64,000 nucleotides of DNA from Flavobacterium sufflavum (GTDB lineage: Bacteria > Bacteroidota > Bacteroidia > Flavobacteriales > Flavobacteriaceae): contig NZ_SACJ01000010.1 of assembly GCF_004016525.1 (NCBI RefSeq), forward strand, positions 62,001 through 126,000, given 5' to 3'. The translations under genes and the position numbers were made by a program. How positions within the stretch are numbered: position 1 is the first letter of the stretch; every line of letters begins with the position of its first letter. The notes below the pieces were generated by a model, which did no database searches, was not told the DNA's origin, and saw only the letters and a program-made list of their open reading frames with translations. Shown piece after piece: positions 44,188 through 53,139 of the stretch.

Positions 44188-44195
44188 CAAATTTA
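44188..44195 (-). promoter_or_regulatory. -7 element for gap
   Basis: The minus strand reads TAAATTTG, an exact TAnnTTTG match, with a TTG 16 bases further upstream (plus coordinates 44212-44214). It lies 52 bases ahead of the gap ATG, so gap can be expressed separately from pfkA. Confidence 0.6.
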
Positions 44196-44220
44196 ATGAT
44201 TAATTCTGCTACAATTTTTA

Positions 44221-45207
44221 TTAAGTTGTTATAATATCAGAAACCCTCAATAATTCTCTGTCAATTTCTGATTTCCCTTTTATAGCTTGTACTAATGGAG
44301 TAAGATTTACTGTATCGTTTTTCAATCCTACCATGAAATTTGAAACTCCGTCTAATAAAGACTCTACTGCTTTCACACCTAAACGGCTAGCCAAAACTCT
44401 ATCAAAGCAAGAAGGTGAACCACCACGTTGCATGTGTCCTAATACCGATACACGAACATCGTATTCAGGTAAATTACTCTCTACATAATCCTTTAATTCG
44501 AATACATTTTTACCAATTTTATCGCCTTCAGCAATGACCACTATACTTGATGATTTTCCGGAAGCCTTACTTTTTTGAAGTGATTCTAAAAGTCTCTCTA
44601 ATCCTAAATCTTCTTCAGGAATCAAAATTTCTTCTGCTCCAGCTCCAATTCCAGCATTCAAAGCGATATGCCCTGCATCTCTACCCATTACCTCAACAAA
44701 GAATAAACGGTTGTGAGAACTGGCTGTATCTCTAATTTTATCGATACAATCTACAACAGTATTTAAAGCTGTATCATATCCAAGTGTATGACTTGTCCCA
44801 TAAATATCATTATCGATAGTACCAGGAATTCCCATTACCGGGAAATTATATTCTGAGTTAAACATCAAAGCTCCTGTAAAACTTCCATCTCCTCCGATAA
44901 CTACCAAAGCTTCAATTCCTTCTTTAACTAAATTCTCATGAGCTTTTTTTCTTCCTTCAGGAGTTCTAAATTCAGCTGAACGTGCCGATTTTAAAATTGT
45001 TCCACCTTTATTAATAATATTATTTACGCTTCTAGGTCCCATTTCGATAAAGTCACCTTCAATCATTCCTTGGTAACCTCTATATATACCTACACATTCT
45101 ATATTATGATAAGCACATGTACGAACAACTGAGCGTATTGCAGCATTCATTCCCGGGGAATCTCCACCAGAGGTAAGAACGCCTATTTTTTTTATTAGTT
45201 TTTGCAT
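44221..45207 (-). CDS. pfkA: 6-phosphofructokinase
   Basis: PfkA phosphorylates fructose 6-phosphate. The 328-residue protein has IGVLTSGGDSPGMNAAIR at the start, the ATP-binding VVIGGDGSF with GGDGS at 105-109 (the glycine form typical of ATP-using enzymes), the catalytic T-I-D-N-D at 130-134, VEVMGRDAGHIAL and LGHMQRGGSPSCFDR. Length is normal. It is the first gene of a pfkA-gap pair. The 279 bases upstream, up to tamB, contain no gene that I can support. Confidence 0.98.
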   Translation of the reverse strand: MQKLIKKIGVLTSGGDSPGMNAAIRSVVRTCAYHNIECVGIYRGYQGMIEGDFIEMGPRSVNNIINKGGTILKSARSAEFRTPEGRKKAHENLVKEGIEALVVIGGDGSFTGALMFNSEYNFPVMGIPGTIDNDIYGTSHTLGYDTALNTVVDCIDKIRDTASSHNRLFFVEVMGRDAGHIALNAGIGAGAEEILIPEEDLGLERLLESLQKSKASGKSSSIVVIAEGDKIGKNVFELKDYVESNLPEYDVRVSVLGHMQRGGSPSCFDRVLASRLGVKAVESLLDGVSNFMVGLKNDTVNLTPLVQAIKGKSEIDRELLRVSDIITT

Positions 45208-45486
45208 TGTTTTTAGTTTTGAAACGTAAAATTAAGAAACATTAATCACTTTAAAAGGGTCTGCCTTGTTATTTTAACTAATCGCCTTAAATTCAAACGT
45301 TTTCGTTAATAAGTTTCACAAAAAACAAAAAAACACAGTTTTTTTTTGACAGAAATCGATTTTTAGAGAATTTAACTAAGAATAACTTATTATTGACGTT
45401 TAAATAACATTTATACGAAACAAGTTCAAATTATAACAAAGTGCTTAAAAATCAAATCCAAACAAAGAGCATTCGATTTCACAAAA

Positions 45487-48400
45487 TTAATCTTCGTCAG
45501 TTTTAACAGCCTCGGTATTATTTTTTATGTCTTCTTTTTTAGGCGATTTATTTTTGTTGAAATTAATATATTCAGGTGTTACATTAGAATCCTGGAAATA
45601 TTCATTTGTAGTATCTACTCTCTGAATTTTGTACTTTTTAAATATTTTATTAACCAATTCCCTAAAGGTATCAAAATCTACTTCATAGGTAACCCCTAAT
45701 CCTTGGGTGTAACCAATTCCTTGTCCAATATAATTAATATCGTTTTCTCTGTTAAACAGCCTCAAATTCATTGTTCCGTCCTGATTCACTCTGTACTGAA
45801 CCTCAACATCCCCAACAACAGCCGATTCATTGATTCCTCCAAATGGAACCCCCACTTTTCCGTTAATCGTAATTCGCTCATTAACTTTGGAAGAAATAGT
45901 AGCCACTACTCTACCATCGGTTTCTTTACCAATCCTTTTGTCCGGAGAAATATAATTTAAACCTACCTTAAACTTATCACTATCTGTTTTTAGAATATCA
46001 CCTAATAAACTGGAAGCCGTTTCGAACAAACTTCCTGAAAAATCAGATTGATTTACCCCTTCCGGACTTAAAAAACCTCCTGAAGAAAGTAAATACAAGG
46101 CCTGGGTTTGCCTAACATCTTTATCGTATAATTTATATTGAATTTCTGATTTCAAAACATTACTCACCGTTGGGAACTCAATATTAAAATCAGGATCCGG
46201 GCTGGCCAAATCTCCTTGAATTCCAATAATTACATTCACCGGCACCTTTCTGTTAAATGAAGAATTATCCAATAAAACTGCAGGATTGGCAATGGTTTTA
46301 TAAACCGCCTGTAAATTAAGCTGTGCCCGCATTGGATTTCCTTCCCAGGAAATAGAACCTCCTTTTTTAACGTCAAACTTTTTATCAATTAATCCGCCGT
46401 ATTTAAAATTATAGGTTCCTTCATAAGCCTGGAAATCTCCCCACATTTGAAATTTACCCAGAGTATTGATTTTAAACAACAACGAACCATAACCTCTACC
46501 GCGCATTCCATGACCTGAATTACGGTCTAAAATTACCTCTACTTCGGCATCAGGTGTGATATCCAAATCAAATTCCAATTCGAGTCCGTTGTATTTACGG
46601 CTATTTTCAACGATACCCATTTTTTTATTGTACTTTTCTTTAGGCGTTAAAAAATGGATAAATGAATTTTCGCCTACACTCTCAGCATAATTAATTGGAA
46701 TTTTAACATCGGAACCTTTCTCTGATTTTGCATCAATTTTTATAAATAAGGAATTTGTAGGCCCTTTGATAGTAGCGTTTCCATTTATAAATGCAGTTCC
46801 ATAATAAGCCGCATCTTCAGAATCCTTAGTATCTAAGACAACTAATTTTCTGGAAGCAATTGCAAAATCTAATTTCCAATCAGAAAAATTATTGTGCTCA
46901 ATACTACCATTCAACAATCCTTTGGTATTAAATTTCGAATCGGTAATGGTATTATTTCTAAACAAAAACGTCTCATCAACCAAATCGACTACTGAACGAT
47001 CACTCAATTGATAATCAACATTTAAATACGGAATAGTCATTCCTGCCTTGTCTACAAATAATCGACCACTGATTTTAGGTTTGTTTACATCACCCGTTAC
47101 AATCGAATTTCCTGTTACAAAACCTCTGATATTAGACAAAACATCACCTCCCAGAGAACTGAAAACCCCAAGATTAAACCTATCCAATTTCAGTTTTAAA
47201 TCCAGCATCGTCTTTTTATTAACGACTTCGAAACTTCCATTAGCATTAAAAGATTCTAAATTGTCATTTTGCAAATACGAATCAATAGTAAATTTTTCCA
47301 GATTTTGATCGCCTTCGATATTAAATCTTAAAACTCCTAAATCGGTTTTATTAATATTCAATTTGTCAACTACTATCGAAGCAGTAGGCTTATAGACTTG
47401 ATTGTTTTGTTTAAAATGGATCGCACCATTTACATTTCCGTTAAAAACAAACTTACTACTTAAAGGTGTAATCTTATACAAATCGACATCTTTAAAACTG
47501 AGCTCAAAATCCTTATTCAGATTATCCTTGATTGTCCCATTCAGAGCCACCGATTGGTTTTCATGAGACAATACGATATTATCAAAATTGAAATTCTTAA
47601 AGGATTTATCAAAAACTATTTTATTATCAGGACTGTCTTTTTGATTGAGATACCATAAATTTTCTTTGAACTTCATCTCCGATTTACTTATACCCACCAC
47701 ATTATTATTGTCCTTATCAATAGTATGATACAAGTTCAGATTGAAATAATCCTCTCCTTTTTCGCCCCCTTTAAATTCCGAACGAAACAGTAATGTATCT
47801 TTTGTGGTAATATTAATCAAACTAAAATCACGCATTTTGTAATAAGGCGTTTTGATACTGTCTAATTCAACATAAGCATTAAATAATGGATTCTTATTAT
47901 CGATAGACACCCTAATATTGTCGAAGGTATTTTTAGCATATACAATTTTAGGCGAATTGAAATTCATCTTAAATTCCTGATTATCCGATTTGATATTTCC
48001 TTTCAAAACCGTATTAGTCGCTAAGGCTATTTCGGGATATAAAATCTCAACTATCTTGCTGTAAACCGTGAAATTAAACTTTAAAAACTGTCCTTTATTT
48101 ACTTTCTCTGGCTTAAAATTAGTGTACAAACTACCCAAAGAATTTCTTGTCAATTTTCCTAATTCTTTAAATTGAAAACGCCCTACTACTTTTCCATCGA
48201 TAATATCAGGAGAATTTATAGTTAGCGTACGAATTCTATTTTCATCAAAAGTGGAATTGATATTGAAATCATCAAAAGTATAAGTGTCTTTTACATTTTG
48301 ATAAGAAGTTTGCTTGATATATACATTACCCTGTAAATTTTCAATGGTGTTTCCTGTAACCTGCACCAAGACATCACCTTTAAAATTAGCAACACTGTCT

Positions 48401-49929
48401 TTTACTAATTTCAATTTATTCAAATTAGCATTAGCTACATTAATATGGAAATCGTATTTATTTTCTTTGGTACTTAAATCGACTAAACCATCAAATTCCA
48501 TATTCAAATTAGGATCATCCACCGAAATTCGTCCTTTATAATAAGGCAATTTAAAATTACCGTTTACGGCAATATTATTATAAGTATAATTATTGTAATC
48601 CATTTTACTTATAAGTCCGTTCAATTGCGTATTTAAATATTTCTGGGTAAATCCTTTACCGTCAACATTAATATCCATAGTCACTTTGCCTAAATCATCA
48701 CGATTTAAAAAAGTTCCTGCACTAAAACCTTCTAAAACTACATTTCCGGTATAAGCAGCCTTATCAATCACATCAATATTAGTCATTGAAAAAACCGACT
48801 GCACTCTTCCTATTTCAGACCTTAAATTCAAAGCAGCATCAATAGCAGTAGCTGTAAGTTGCGTGCTTCCTTCCATCCAAAAATCCCCCAAAGTCTTTAA
48901 TTCTACAGGTAATTTTTTCCCAAGAACATTCGGGAGTATGGTTACCAGATTGTCGTAACTGGAATTGATTCTGCTAAAATTACCATCCATATAAAAACGT
49001 TGGTGCGCTTTTCCAAAAATATTTTTAAAACGAATATCTCCTTCAATTCTTGATTTCTTGGAATCAACTAAACGCAAACGACGTACATACAAATCGTTTA
49101 AAGTTCCTTTTACATCAGCTCTGTTGATATAAAAAAACTGATTAACCCCTAATTCATTATAAAAATGTCGGATATCATTTGTAGCAATTGCAGCCGAATG
49201 AATTTTTACGTCCCATTTTACTTTATCATTAAAACGGGCAAAATCCTTAATTTTATAATTAAGTGTAACTTCTCCTTTAATTTTAGATTCAGGGGTTTTT
49301 AAATCTAAATTTTCAAGTTTTATTTTTTTCTTGGTATAACTAAAAATAGCACTTAAATCCTCGACAAACAATCCTCTATGATCTAAAAAGGACAATTTAT
49401 TGATATTGGTATTTACATCGGGACCATAAAGTTTAAAATCGGTCAATTCGATATTGACATTTTTAAAATCAACATCTTTAGGGTTAGCTCTATTATAATC
49501 AGTCAGTCTAAAATGTCCATGATTAATATAAGCCTTAGTAGAAGTTAGAAGAAAATGTTTTCCAGTATGCGGTTTTCCTGAATCGAAAGCATCAATGAAA
49601 ACATCCATATTGGTTTTCTTCTCGTTTTTGTAGGTTTTCATATCAAACAAAACCCCATCCAAACGAATGGTTTTAAACAACAAATCGCCATGATTTAAAA
49701 AACCATTGAGATCAAAAATATTGGTGTTCAAAATTTTCGAATAAATCAAAGTATCCTTACGATGATCTAAAATCAGTACATTCTGGATTTTAACACCACC
49801 TAAAACCGACACCTTAACTTTATCAATATTGATATGGGTTCCAAAATCATTATTGATACGGTTCATTAAATACTTACCCACTTTAGTTTGGACTGCAGGC
49901 AATGATAACGCAATACCAAGCATCAACAA
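45487..49929 (-). CDS. tamB: TamB-like translocation and assembly module protein
   Basis: A 1480-residue AsmA-like protein that spans the periplasm and works with an outer-membrane BamA/TamA partner in outer-membrane protein or lipid delivery. The N-terminal part contains ALSLPAVQTKVGKYLMNRIN, typical of flavobacterial TamB, and the middle is repeating beta-strands. The C-terminal domain of unknown function DUF490 is visible (KFQMWGDFQAYEGTYNFKYG; GNPMRAQLNLQAVYKTIANP; GIQGDLASPDPDFNIEFPT; ALYLLSSGGFLS). The first standard start codon is the TTG at 49929, inside a membrane helix whose other half is encoded upstream in frame. See finding. Confidence 0.93.
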   Translation of the reverse strand: MLMLGIALSLPAVQTKVGKYLMNRINNDFGTHINIDKVKVSVLGGVKIQNVLILDHRKDTLIYSKILNTNIFDLNGFLNHGDLLFKTIRLDGVLFDMKTYKNEKKTNMDVFIDAFDSGKPHTGKHFLLTSTKAYINHGHFRLTDYNRANPKDVDFKNVNIELTDFKLYGPDVNTNINKLSFLDHRGLFVEDLSAIFSYTKKKIKLENLDLKTPESKIKGEVTLNYKIKDFARFNDKVKWDVKIHSAAIATNDIRHFYNELGVNQFFYINRADVKGTLNDLYVRRLRLVDSKKSRIEGDIRFKNIFGKAHQRFYMDGNFSRINSSYDNLVTILPNVLGKKLPVELKTLGDFWMEGSTQLTATAIDAALNLRSEIGRVQSVFSMTNIDVIDKAAYTGNVVLEGFSAGTFLNRDDLGKVTMDINVDGKGFTQKYLNTQLNGLISKMDYNNYTYNNIAVNGNFKLPYYKGRISVDDPNLNMEFDGLVDLSTKENKYDFHINVANANLNKLKLVKDSVANFKGDVLVQVTGNTIENLQGNVYIKQTSYQNVKDTYTFDDFNINSTFDENRIRTLTINSPDIIDGKVVGRFQFKELGKLTRNSLGSLYTNFKPEKVNKGQFLKFNFTVYSKIVEILYPEIALATNTVLKGNIKSDNQEFKMNFNSPKIVYAKNTFDNIRVSIDNKNPLFNAYVELDSIKTPYYKMRDFSLINITTKDTLLFRSEFKGGEKGEDYFNLNLYHTIDKDNNNVVGISKSEMKFKENLWYLNQKDSPDNKIVFDKSFKNFNFDNIVLSHENQSVALNGTIKDNLNKDFELSFKDVDLYKITPLSSKFVFNGNVNGAIHFKQNNQVYKPTASIVVDKLNINKTDLGVLRFNIEGDQNLEKFTIDSYLQNDNLESFNANGSFEVVNKKTMLDLKLKLDRFNLGVFSSLGGDVLSNIRGFVTGNSIVTGDVNKPKISGRLFVDKAGMTIPYLNVDYQLSDRSVVDLVDETFLFRNNTITDSKFNTKGLLNGSIEHNNFSDWKLDFAIASRKLVVLDTKDSEDAAYYGTAFINGNATIKGPTNSLFIKIDAKSEKGSDVKIPINYAESVGENSFIHFLTPKEKYNKKMGIVENSRKYNGLELEFDLDITPDAEVEVILDRNSGHGMRGRGYGSLLFKINTLGKFQMWGDFQAYEGTYNFKYGGLIDKKFDVKKGGSISWEGNPMRAQLNLQAVYKTIANPAVLLDNSSFNRKVPVNVIIGIQGDLASPDPDFNIEFPTVSNVLKSEIQYKLYDKDVRQTQALYLLSSGGFLSPEGVNQSDFSGSLFETASSLLGDILKTDSDKFKVGLNYISPDKRIGKETDGRVVATISSKVNERITINGKVGVPFGGINESAVVGDVEVQYRVNQDGTMNLRLFNRENDINYIGQGIGYTQGLGVTYEVDFDTFRELVNKIFKKYKIQRVDTTNEYFQDSNVTPEYINFNKNKSPKKEDIKNNTEAVKTDED

Positions 49930-50051
49930 AAGGATGATGAAGCCAAGAATTATACCTGAAGTTATTTTAACCGTTTTTTTGATATGCTATGGTTTTATTA
50001 CGAAATATTATTTTGCCCAAGGAAAGAGCGAAACCTTTAATAAAAATTCTT

Positions 50052-50059
50052 TAATTTTG
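50052..50059 (+). promoter_or_regulatory. -7 element probably driving the tsaD unit
   Basis: TAATTTTG, an exact TAnnTTTG match, 66 bases ahead of the tsaD ATG, in the 196-base divergent region with tamB. Confidence 0.4.
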
Positions 50060-50125
50060 GCTGCGCCGTAAAATTAAAAAAAATAAAATCGGTTTCTAAA
50101 GATAATTCAAAATTTGTGCCTTTTT

Positions 50126-51148
50126 ATGCTAAATCCCGAGGTTTTTATTCTTGCTATTGAAAGTTCCTGCGATGATACCGCAGCAGCCGTTTTATGTAAC
50201 GACAAAGTACTTTCAAATGTTGTGGCAAATCAATTAATTCACACACAATATGGCGGAGTTGTTCCCGAATTAGCTTCGCGTGCCCATCAGCAAAATATTG
50301 TTCCTGTAATTGATGCTGCCTTAAAAAAAGCCAATATCCAGAAAGAACAATTATCAGCCATTGCCTTTACCCAAGGTCCCGGTTTGATGGGGTCTTTGCT
50401 TGTGGGAAGTTCTTTTGCAAAATCAACAGCATTGGCTTTAGGAATTCCGCTTATTGCGGTAAACCACATGCACGCCCATATTTTAGCGCATTTTATTGAC
50501 GAAGAAGGTTACGACAAACCCGAATTTCCTTTCCTGGCCTTAACCATTAGCGGAGGACATACCCAAATTGTAAAAGTCAACAATTTTTTTGATATGCAAA
50601 TAATTGGCGAAACTACTGATGATGCCGTGGGAGAAGCTTTTGACAAAAGCGCTAAAATCCTTGGTCTTCCTTATCCTGGTGGTCCTTTAGTAGATAAATA
50701 TGCCCAACTGGGAAATCCAAAAGCGTTTCCTTTTACCAAACCAAAAGTTCCCAGACTGGATTTTAGTTTTTCAGGTTTAAAAACGGCAATCTTATATTTC
50801 ATTCAAAAAGAAAAACAAAAGAATCCGAATTTTATCGATGAAAACCTCAACGATATTTGCGCTTCCATTCAACATACTATTATCCAGATATTAATGGATA
50901 AATTGAAATTAGCGGTACAGGAAACTGGAATTAAACAAATTGCCATTGGTGGCGGTGTTTCGGCCAATTCCGGCATTAGAAATACCCTGAAAAAAGCCGA
51001 AGAAAAATACGGTTGGAAAACATTTGTCCCTAAATTTGAATACACCACCGATAATGCTGCCATGATAGGAATTGTAGGTTATCAAAAGTTCTTATCCCAA
51101 AATTTCGAAAATGCTTCAGTAGTTTCTAAAGCGCGAATTCAATTCTAA
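50126..51148 (+). CDS. tsaD: tRNA threonylcarbamoyladenosine biosynthesis protein TsaD
   Basis: TsaD transfers the threonylcarbamoyl group to A37 of tRNAs that read ANN codons, working with TsaB and TsaE. The product from ATG 50126 is 340 residues and begins MLNPEVFILAIESSCDDTAA; the upstream TTG at 50114 is less likely. The metal ligands are H114 and H118 in NHMHAH, and the other motifs are LTISGGHTQIV, PYPGGPLVDK, SFSGLKTA and IAIGGGVSANSGIR with a terminal YTTDNAAMIG. It heads a six- or seven-gene run with very short gaps. Confidence 0.97.
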   Translation: MLNPEVFILAIESSCDDTAAAVLCNDKVLSNVVANQLIHTQYGGVVPELASRAHQQNIVPVIDAALKKANIQKEQLSAIAFTQGPGLMGSLLVGSSFAKSTALALGIPLIAVNHMHAHILAHFIDEEGYDKPEFPFLALTISGGHTQIVKVNNFFDMQIIGETTDDAVGEAFDKSAKILGLPYPGGPLVDKYAQLGNPKAFPFTKPKVPRLDFSFSGLKTAILYFIQKEKQKNPNFIDENLNDICASIQHTIIQILMDKLKLAVQETGIKQIAIGGGVSANSGIRNTLKKAEEKYGWKTFVPKFEYTTDNAAMIGIVGYQKFLSQNFENASVVSKARIQF

Positions 51149-51151
51149 ACT

Positions 51152-51859
51152 ATGCAATTATTTTACAATCCAAATATTGACGAACAAACAGCATCCTTTT
51201 CTTTCGACAAAGAAGAAAGCAAACACATTATCAAAGTCTTGCGAAAAAAAGACGGCGATATTTTATTTGTAACTAATGGTTTGGGGTATATATTCGAATG
51301 CGAAATCACTTTAGCATCTGATAACAAATGCACGGTAAAAATTAATGCTGTAGAGAAAAAAGAAACACCTAAATTCCATTTGCACTTGGCCGTTGCACCA
51401 ACAAAAATGAACGACCGCTACGAATGGTTTTTGGAAAAAGCTACCGAAATTGGTATCCAGGAAATCACGCCCATCATTTGTGATCGCTCCGAAAGAAAGG
51501 TAATCAACAAAGAACGATTTGACAAAATTATCCTGTCTGCATTGAAACAATGTAATGAAGCCTATCTGCCAAAATTGAACGAAGCAGTTAGTTTTAAAGA
51601 ATTTGTAAATCAAAAAAACAAAGGCACATTATTAATTGCCCACTGCGAAGAAACCGATAAAAAAACATTGAAATCGGTTTTGAAAACTAACGAAGATATT
51701 ACTTTGCTTATTGGTCCCGAAGGCGATTTTTCCGTTAAAGAAATCACATTGGCATTAGAAAACAATTATATTCCCGTTTCTTTAGGCAACACCAGATTAA
51801 GAACCGAAACAGCAGCCGTAGTAGCCTGCCATAGCGTGATGTTTTTTAATGAAGGATAG
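51152..51859 (+). CDS. rsmE: 16S rRNA uridine-1498 N3-methyltransferase
   Basis: RsmE methylates U1498 in 16S rRNA. The 235-residue SPOUT protein has an N-terminal PUA-like region (HIIKVLRKKDGDILFVTNG), and the knot with RYEWFLEKATEIGIQEITPI, the later DRSERKVIN, and LLIGPEGDFSVKEI and SLGNTRLRTETAAVVA. Length is normal. It begins three bases after tsaD. Its stop codon (51857-51859) is the first element of a heptamer-based inverted repeat. Confidence 0.96.
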   Translation: MQLFYNPNIDEQTASFSFDKEESKHIIKVLRKKDGDILFVTNGLGYIFECEITLASDNKCTVKINAVEKKETPKFHLHLAVAPTKMNDRYEWFLEKATEIGIQEITPIICDRSERKVINKERFDKIILSALKQCNEAYLPKLNEAVSFKEFVNQKNKGTLLIAHCEETDKKTLKSVLKTNEDITLLIGPEGDFSVKEITLALENNYIPVSLGNTRLRTETAAVVACHSVMFFNEG

Positions 51860-51954
51860 TCCTTAGTTTTTGAGTCCTTAGTCCTTAGTTTAGGATGAGT
51901 TTAATTACTAAGGACTAAAAAAACTAAGGACTAAGGACTAACCACTAAGGACTA
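51857..51954. repeat. Inverted-repeat cluster of AGTCCTTAGT units
   Basis: A 98-base element between rsmE and the DUF4159 gene. The decamer AGTCCTTAGT occurs at 51858-51867, 51873-51882 and 51880-51889; its reverse complement ACTAAGGACT occurs at 51907-51916, 51923-51932, 51930-51939 and 51944-51953. Overlaps have a seven-base period (TTAGTCC). The 18-base AGTCCTTAGTCCTTAGTT at 51873-51890 is the exact reverse complement of 51922-51939, and an outer 11-base arm pair (51857-51867 with 51944-51954) also fits. A long hairpin or cruciform is possible inside an otherwise tightly packed gene run. Confidence 0.85.
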
Positions 51955-51959
51955 AAAAA

Positions 51960-52598
51960 ATGAAAAGAATACATCTTATTTTACTATTAATTTCTTTCAC
52001 TTCTTTTTCCCAGGAAATTGCCTTGGTAAAATACAGCGGTGGTGGCGATTGGTATGCCAATCCTACTTCACTGCCTAATTTAATTCGCTTTTGCAACAGC
52101 CATATCAACACCACTATCAATTCAAAACCCGCCACGGTAGAACCCGGTAGTCCTGATTTATTTTCCTATCCCTTTACCCACATGACGGGACACGGGAATG
52201 TAGTTTTTAGTGCATCGGATGTGGTTAATCTTCAAAAATATTTAAACGGTGGTGGCTTTTTACATATTGATGACAATTATGGAATGGACCAATACATTCG
52301 AAAAGAAATTAAAAAAATATTCCCCGCTAAGGAATTAATTGAAATCCCTGCCAATCACGCCATTTTTCAAAAGCCTTATCTTTTTGCCAATGGTTTACCA
52401 AAAATACACGAACACGATGGCAAACGTCCACAGGCTTTTGGCATTTTCATAGACAATAGATTAGTGCTGCTATATACTTATGAATGTGATTTAGGCGATG
52501 GCTGGGAAGATCCCGAAGTACATAACGACCCTGCCGAAGTACGTGAAAAAGCATTAAAAATGGGTGCCAATATTATAAACTATATCTTTAACAACTAA
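51960..52598 (+). CDS. Secreted DUF4159 protein
   Basis: A 212-residue protein with a signal peptide (MKRIHLILLLISFTSFSQ). The mature part matches DUF4159: IALVKYSGGGDWYANPTSLPN, PFTHMTGHGNVVFS, LQKYLNGGGFLHIDDNYGMD and AFGIFIDNRLVLLYTYECDLGDGW. DUF4159 proteins resemble the Rossmann-like part of glutamine amidotransferases and occur near gliding or von Willebrand-domain genes, but the function is unknown. Its ATG follows the inverted repeat by five bases, and a TrmH-family gene begins five bases after it. Confidence 0.92.
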   Translation: MKRIHLILLLISFTSFSQEIALVKYSGGGDWYANPTSLPNLIRFCNSHINTTINSKPATVEPGSPDLFSYPFTHMTGHGNVVFSASDVVNLQKYLNGGGFLHIDDNYGMDQYIRKEIKKIFPAKELIEIPANHAIFQKPYLFANGLPKIHEHDGKRPQAFGIFIDNRLVLLYTYECDLGDGWEDPEVHNDPAEVREKALKMGANIINYIFNN

Positions 52599-52603
52599 TC
52601 CAG

Positions 52604-53107
52604 GTGCAACTAAAACACGAAGAAAATCAGTTTAAACAAACTCAATTTCCTATTACGCTGGTTTGTGATAATATTTGTTTCCAACAAAATATTGGTTCGC
52701 TTTTCAGAATTGGAGAAGCTTTTGGAATTGAGAAAATTATTTTCGCCGGAAAAGACATCCCACTGAATCCTCGAAAAATAAATAAAACGTCAAGAAGTAC
52801 CCATTTACACGTTCCTTACACTGTAATTGAAGAAAATGATGCTCTAATTAATTATTTACAAGAGAATAATTATGAAATAATTTCGTTAGAAATTGCTTCA
52901 AACAGCAAATCATTAAAAGAAGTAGTTTTGCCTGCCAATAAAAAAACAGCACTTATAATTGGCAGCGAAATTAATGGCATAAACGAAGCTCTTTTGAAAA
53001 TTTCGAATCAAATTGTACATATCGATATGTTTGGTCAAAACAGCAGTATGAATGTGGTTCAGGCTGCAAGCATTGCGCTTTATGAATTTACTTCGAAAAT
53101 GATTTGA
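52604..53107 (+). CDS. TrmH/SpoU-family RNA methyltransferase
   Basis: A 167-residue SPOUT methyltransferase with GTG start, expected to methylate the 2'-O of a tRNA or rRNA nucleotide. SPOUT motifs 1-3 are visible as FPITLVCDNICFQQNIGSLFRI, KTALIIGSEINGINE and MFGQNSSMNVVQAASIALYE. The protein is minimal, without an extra N-terminal substrate-binding domain, so the target RNA cannot be told. It is part of the tsaD gene run, which contains three RNA-modification enzymes. Confidence 0.92.
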   Translation: MQLKHEENQFKQTQFPITLVCDNICFQQNIGSLFRIGEAFGIEKIIFAGKDIPLNPRKINKTSRSTHLHVPYTVIEENDALINYLQENNYEIISLEIASNSKSLKEVVLPANKKTALIIGSEINGINEALLKISNQIVHIDMFGQNSSMNVVQAASIALYEFTSKMI

Positions 53108-53139
53108 GTTTTTTTATCTTTATATCCTAAAACACAGTT

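Noticed and set aside
45208..45486. RNA gene or small gene between pfkA and tamB
   Set aside because: The 279-base stretch is AT-rich and contains no tRNA-like fold, no strong hairpin and no credible reading frame.
51311..51613. A 100-residue minus-strand frame inside rsmE
   Set aside because: It is a shadow frame; the rsmE motifs lie on the plus strand through the same bases.
51857..51954. CRISPR array
   Set aside because: The repeat units are only 10 bases, in both orientations, with overlaps and no spacers of equal length; there are no cas genes.
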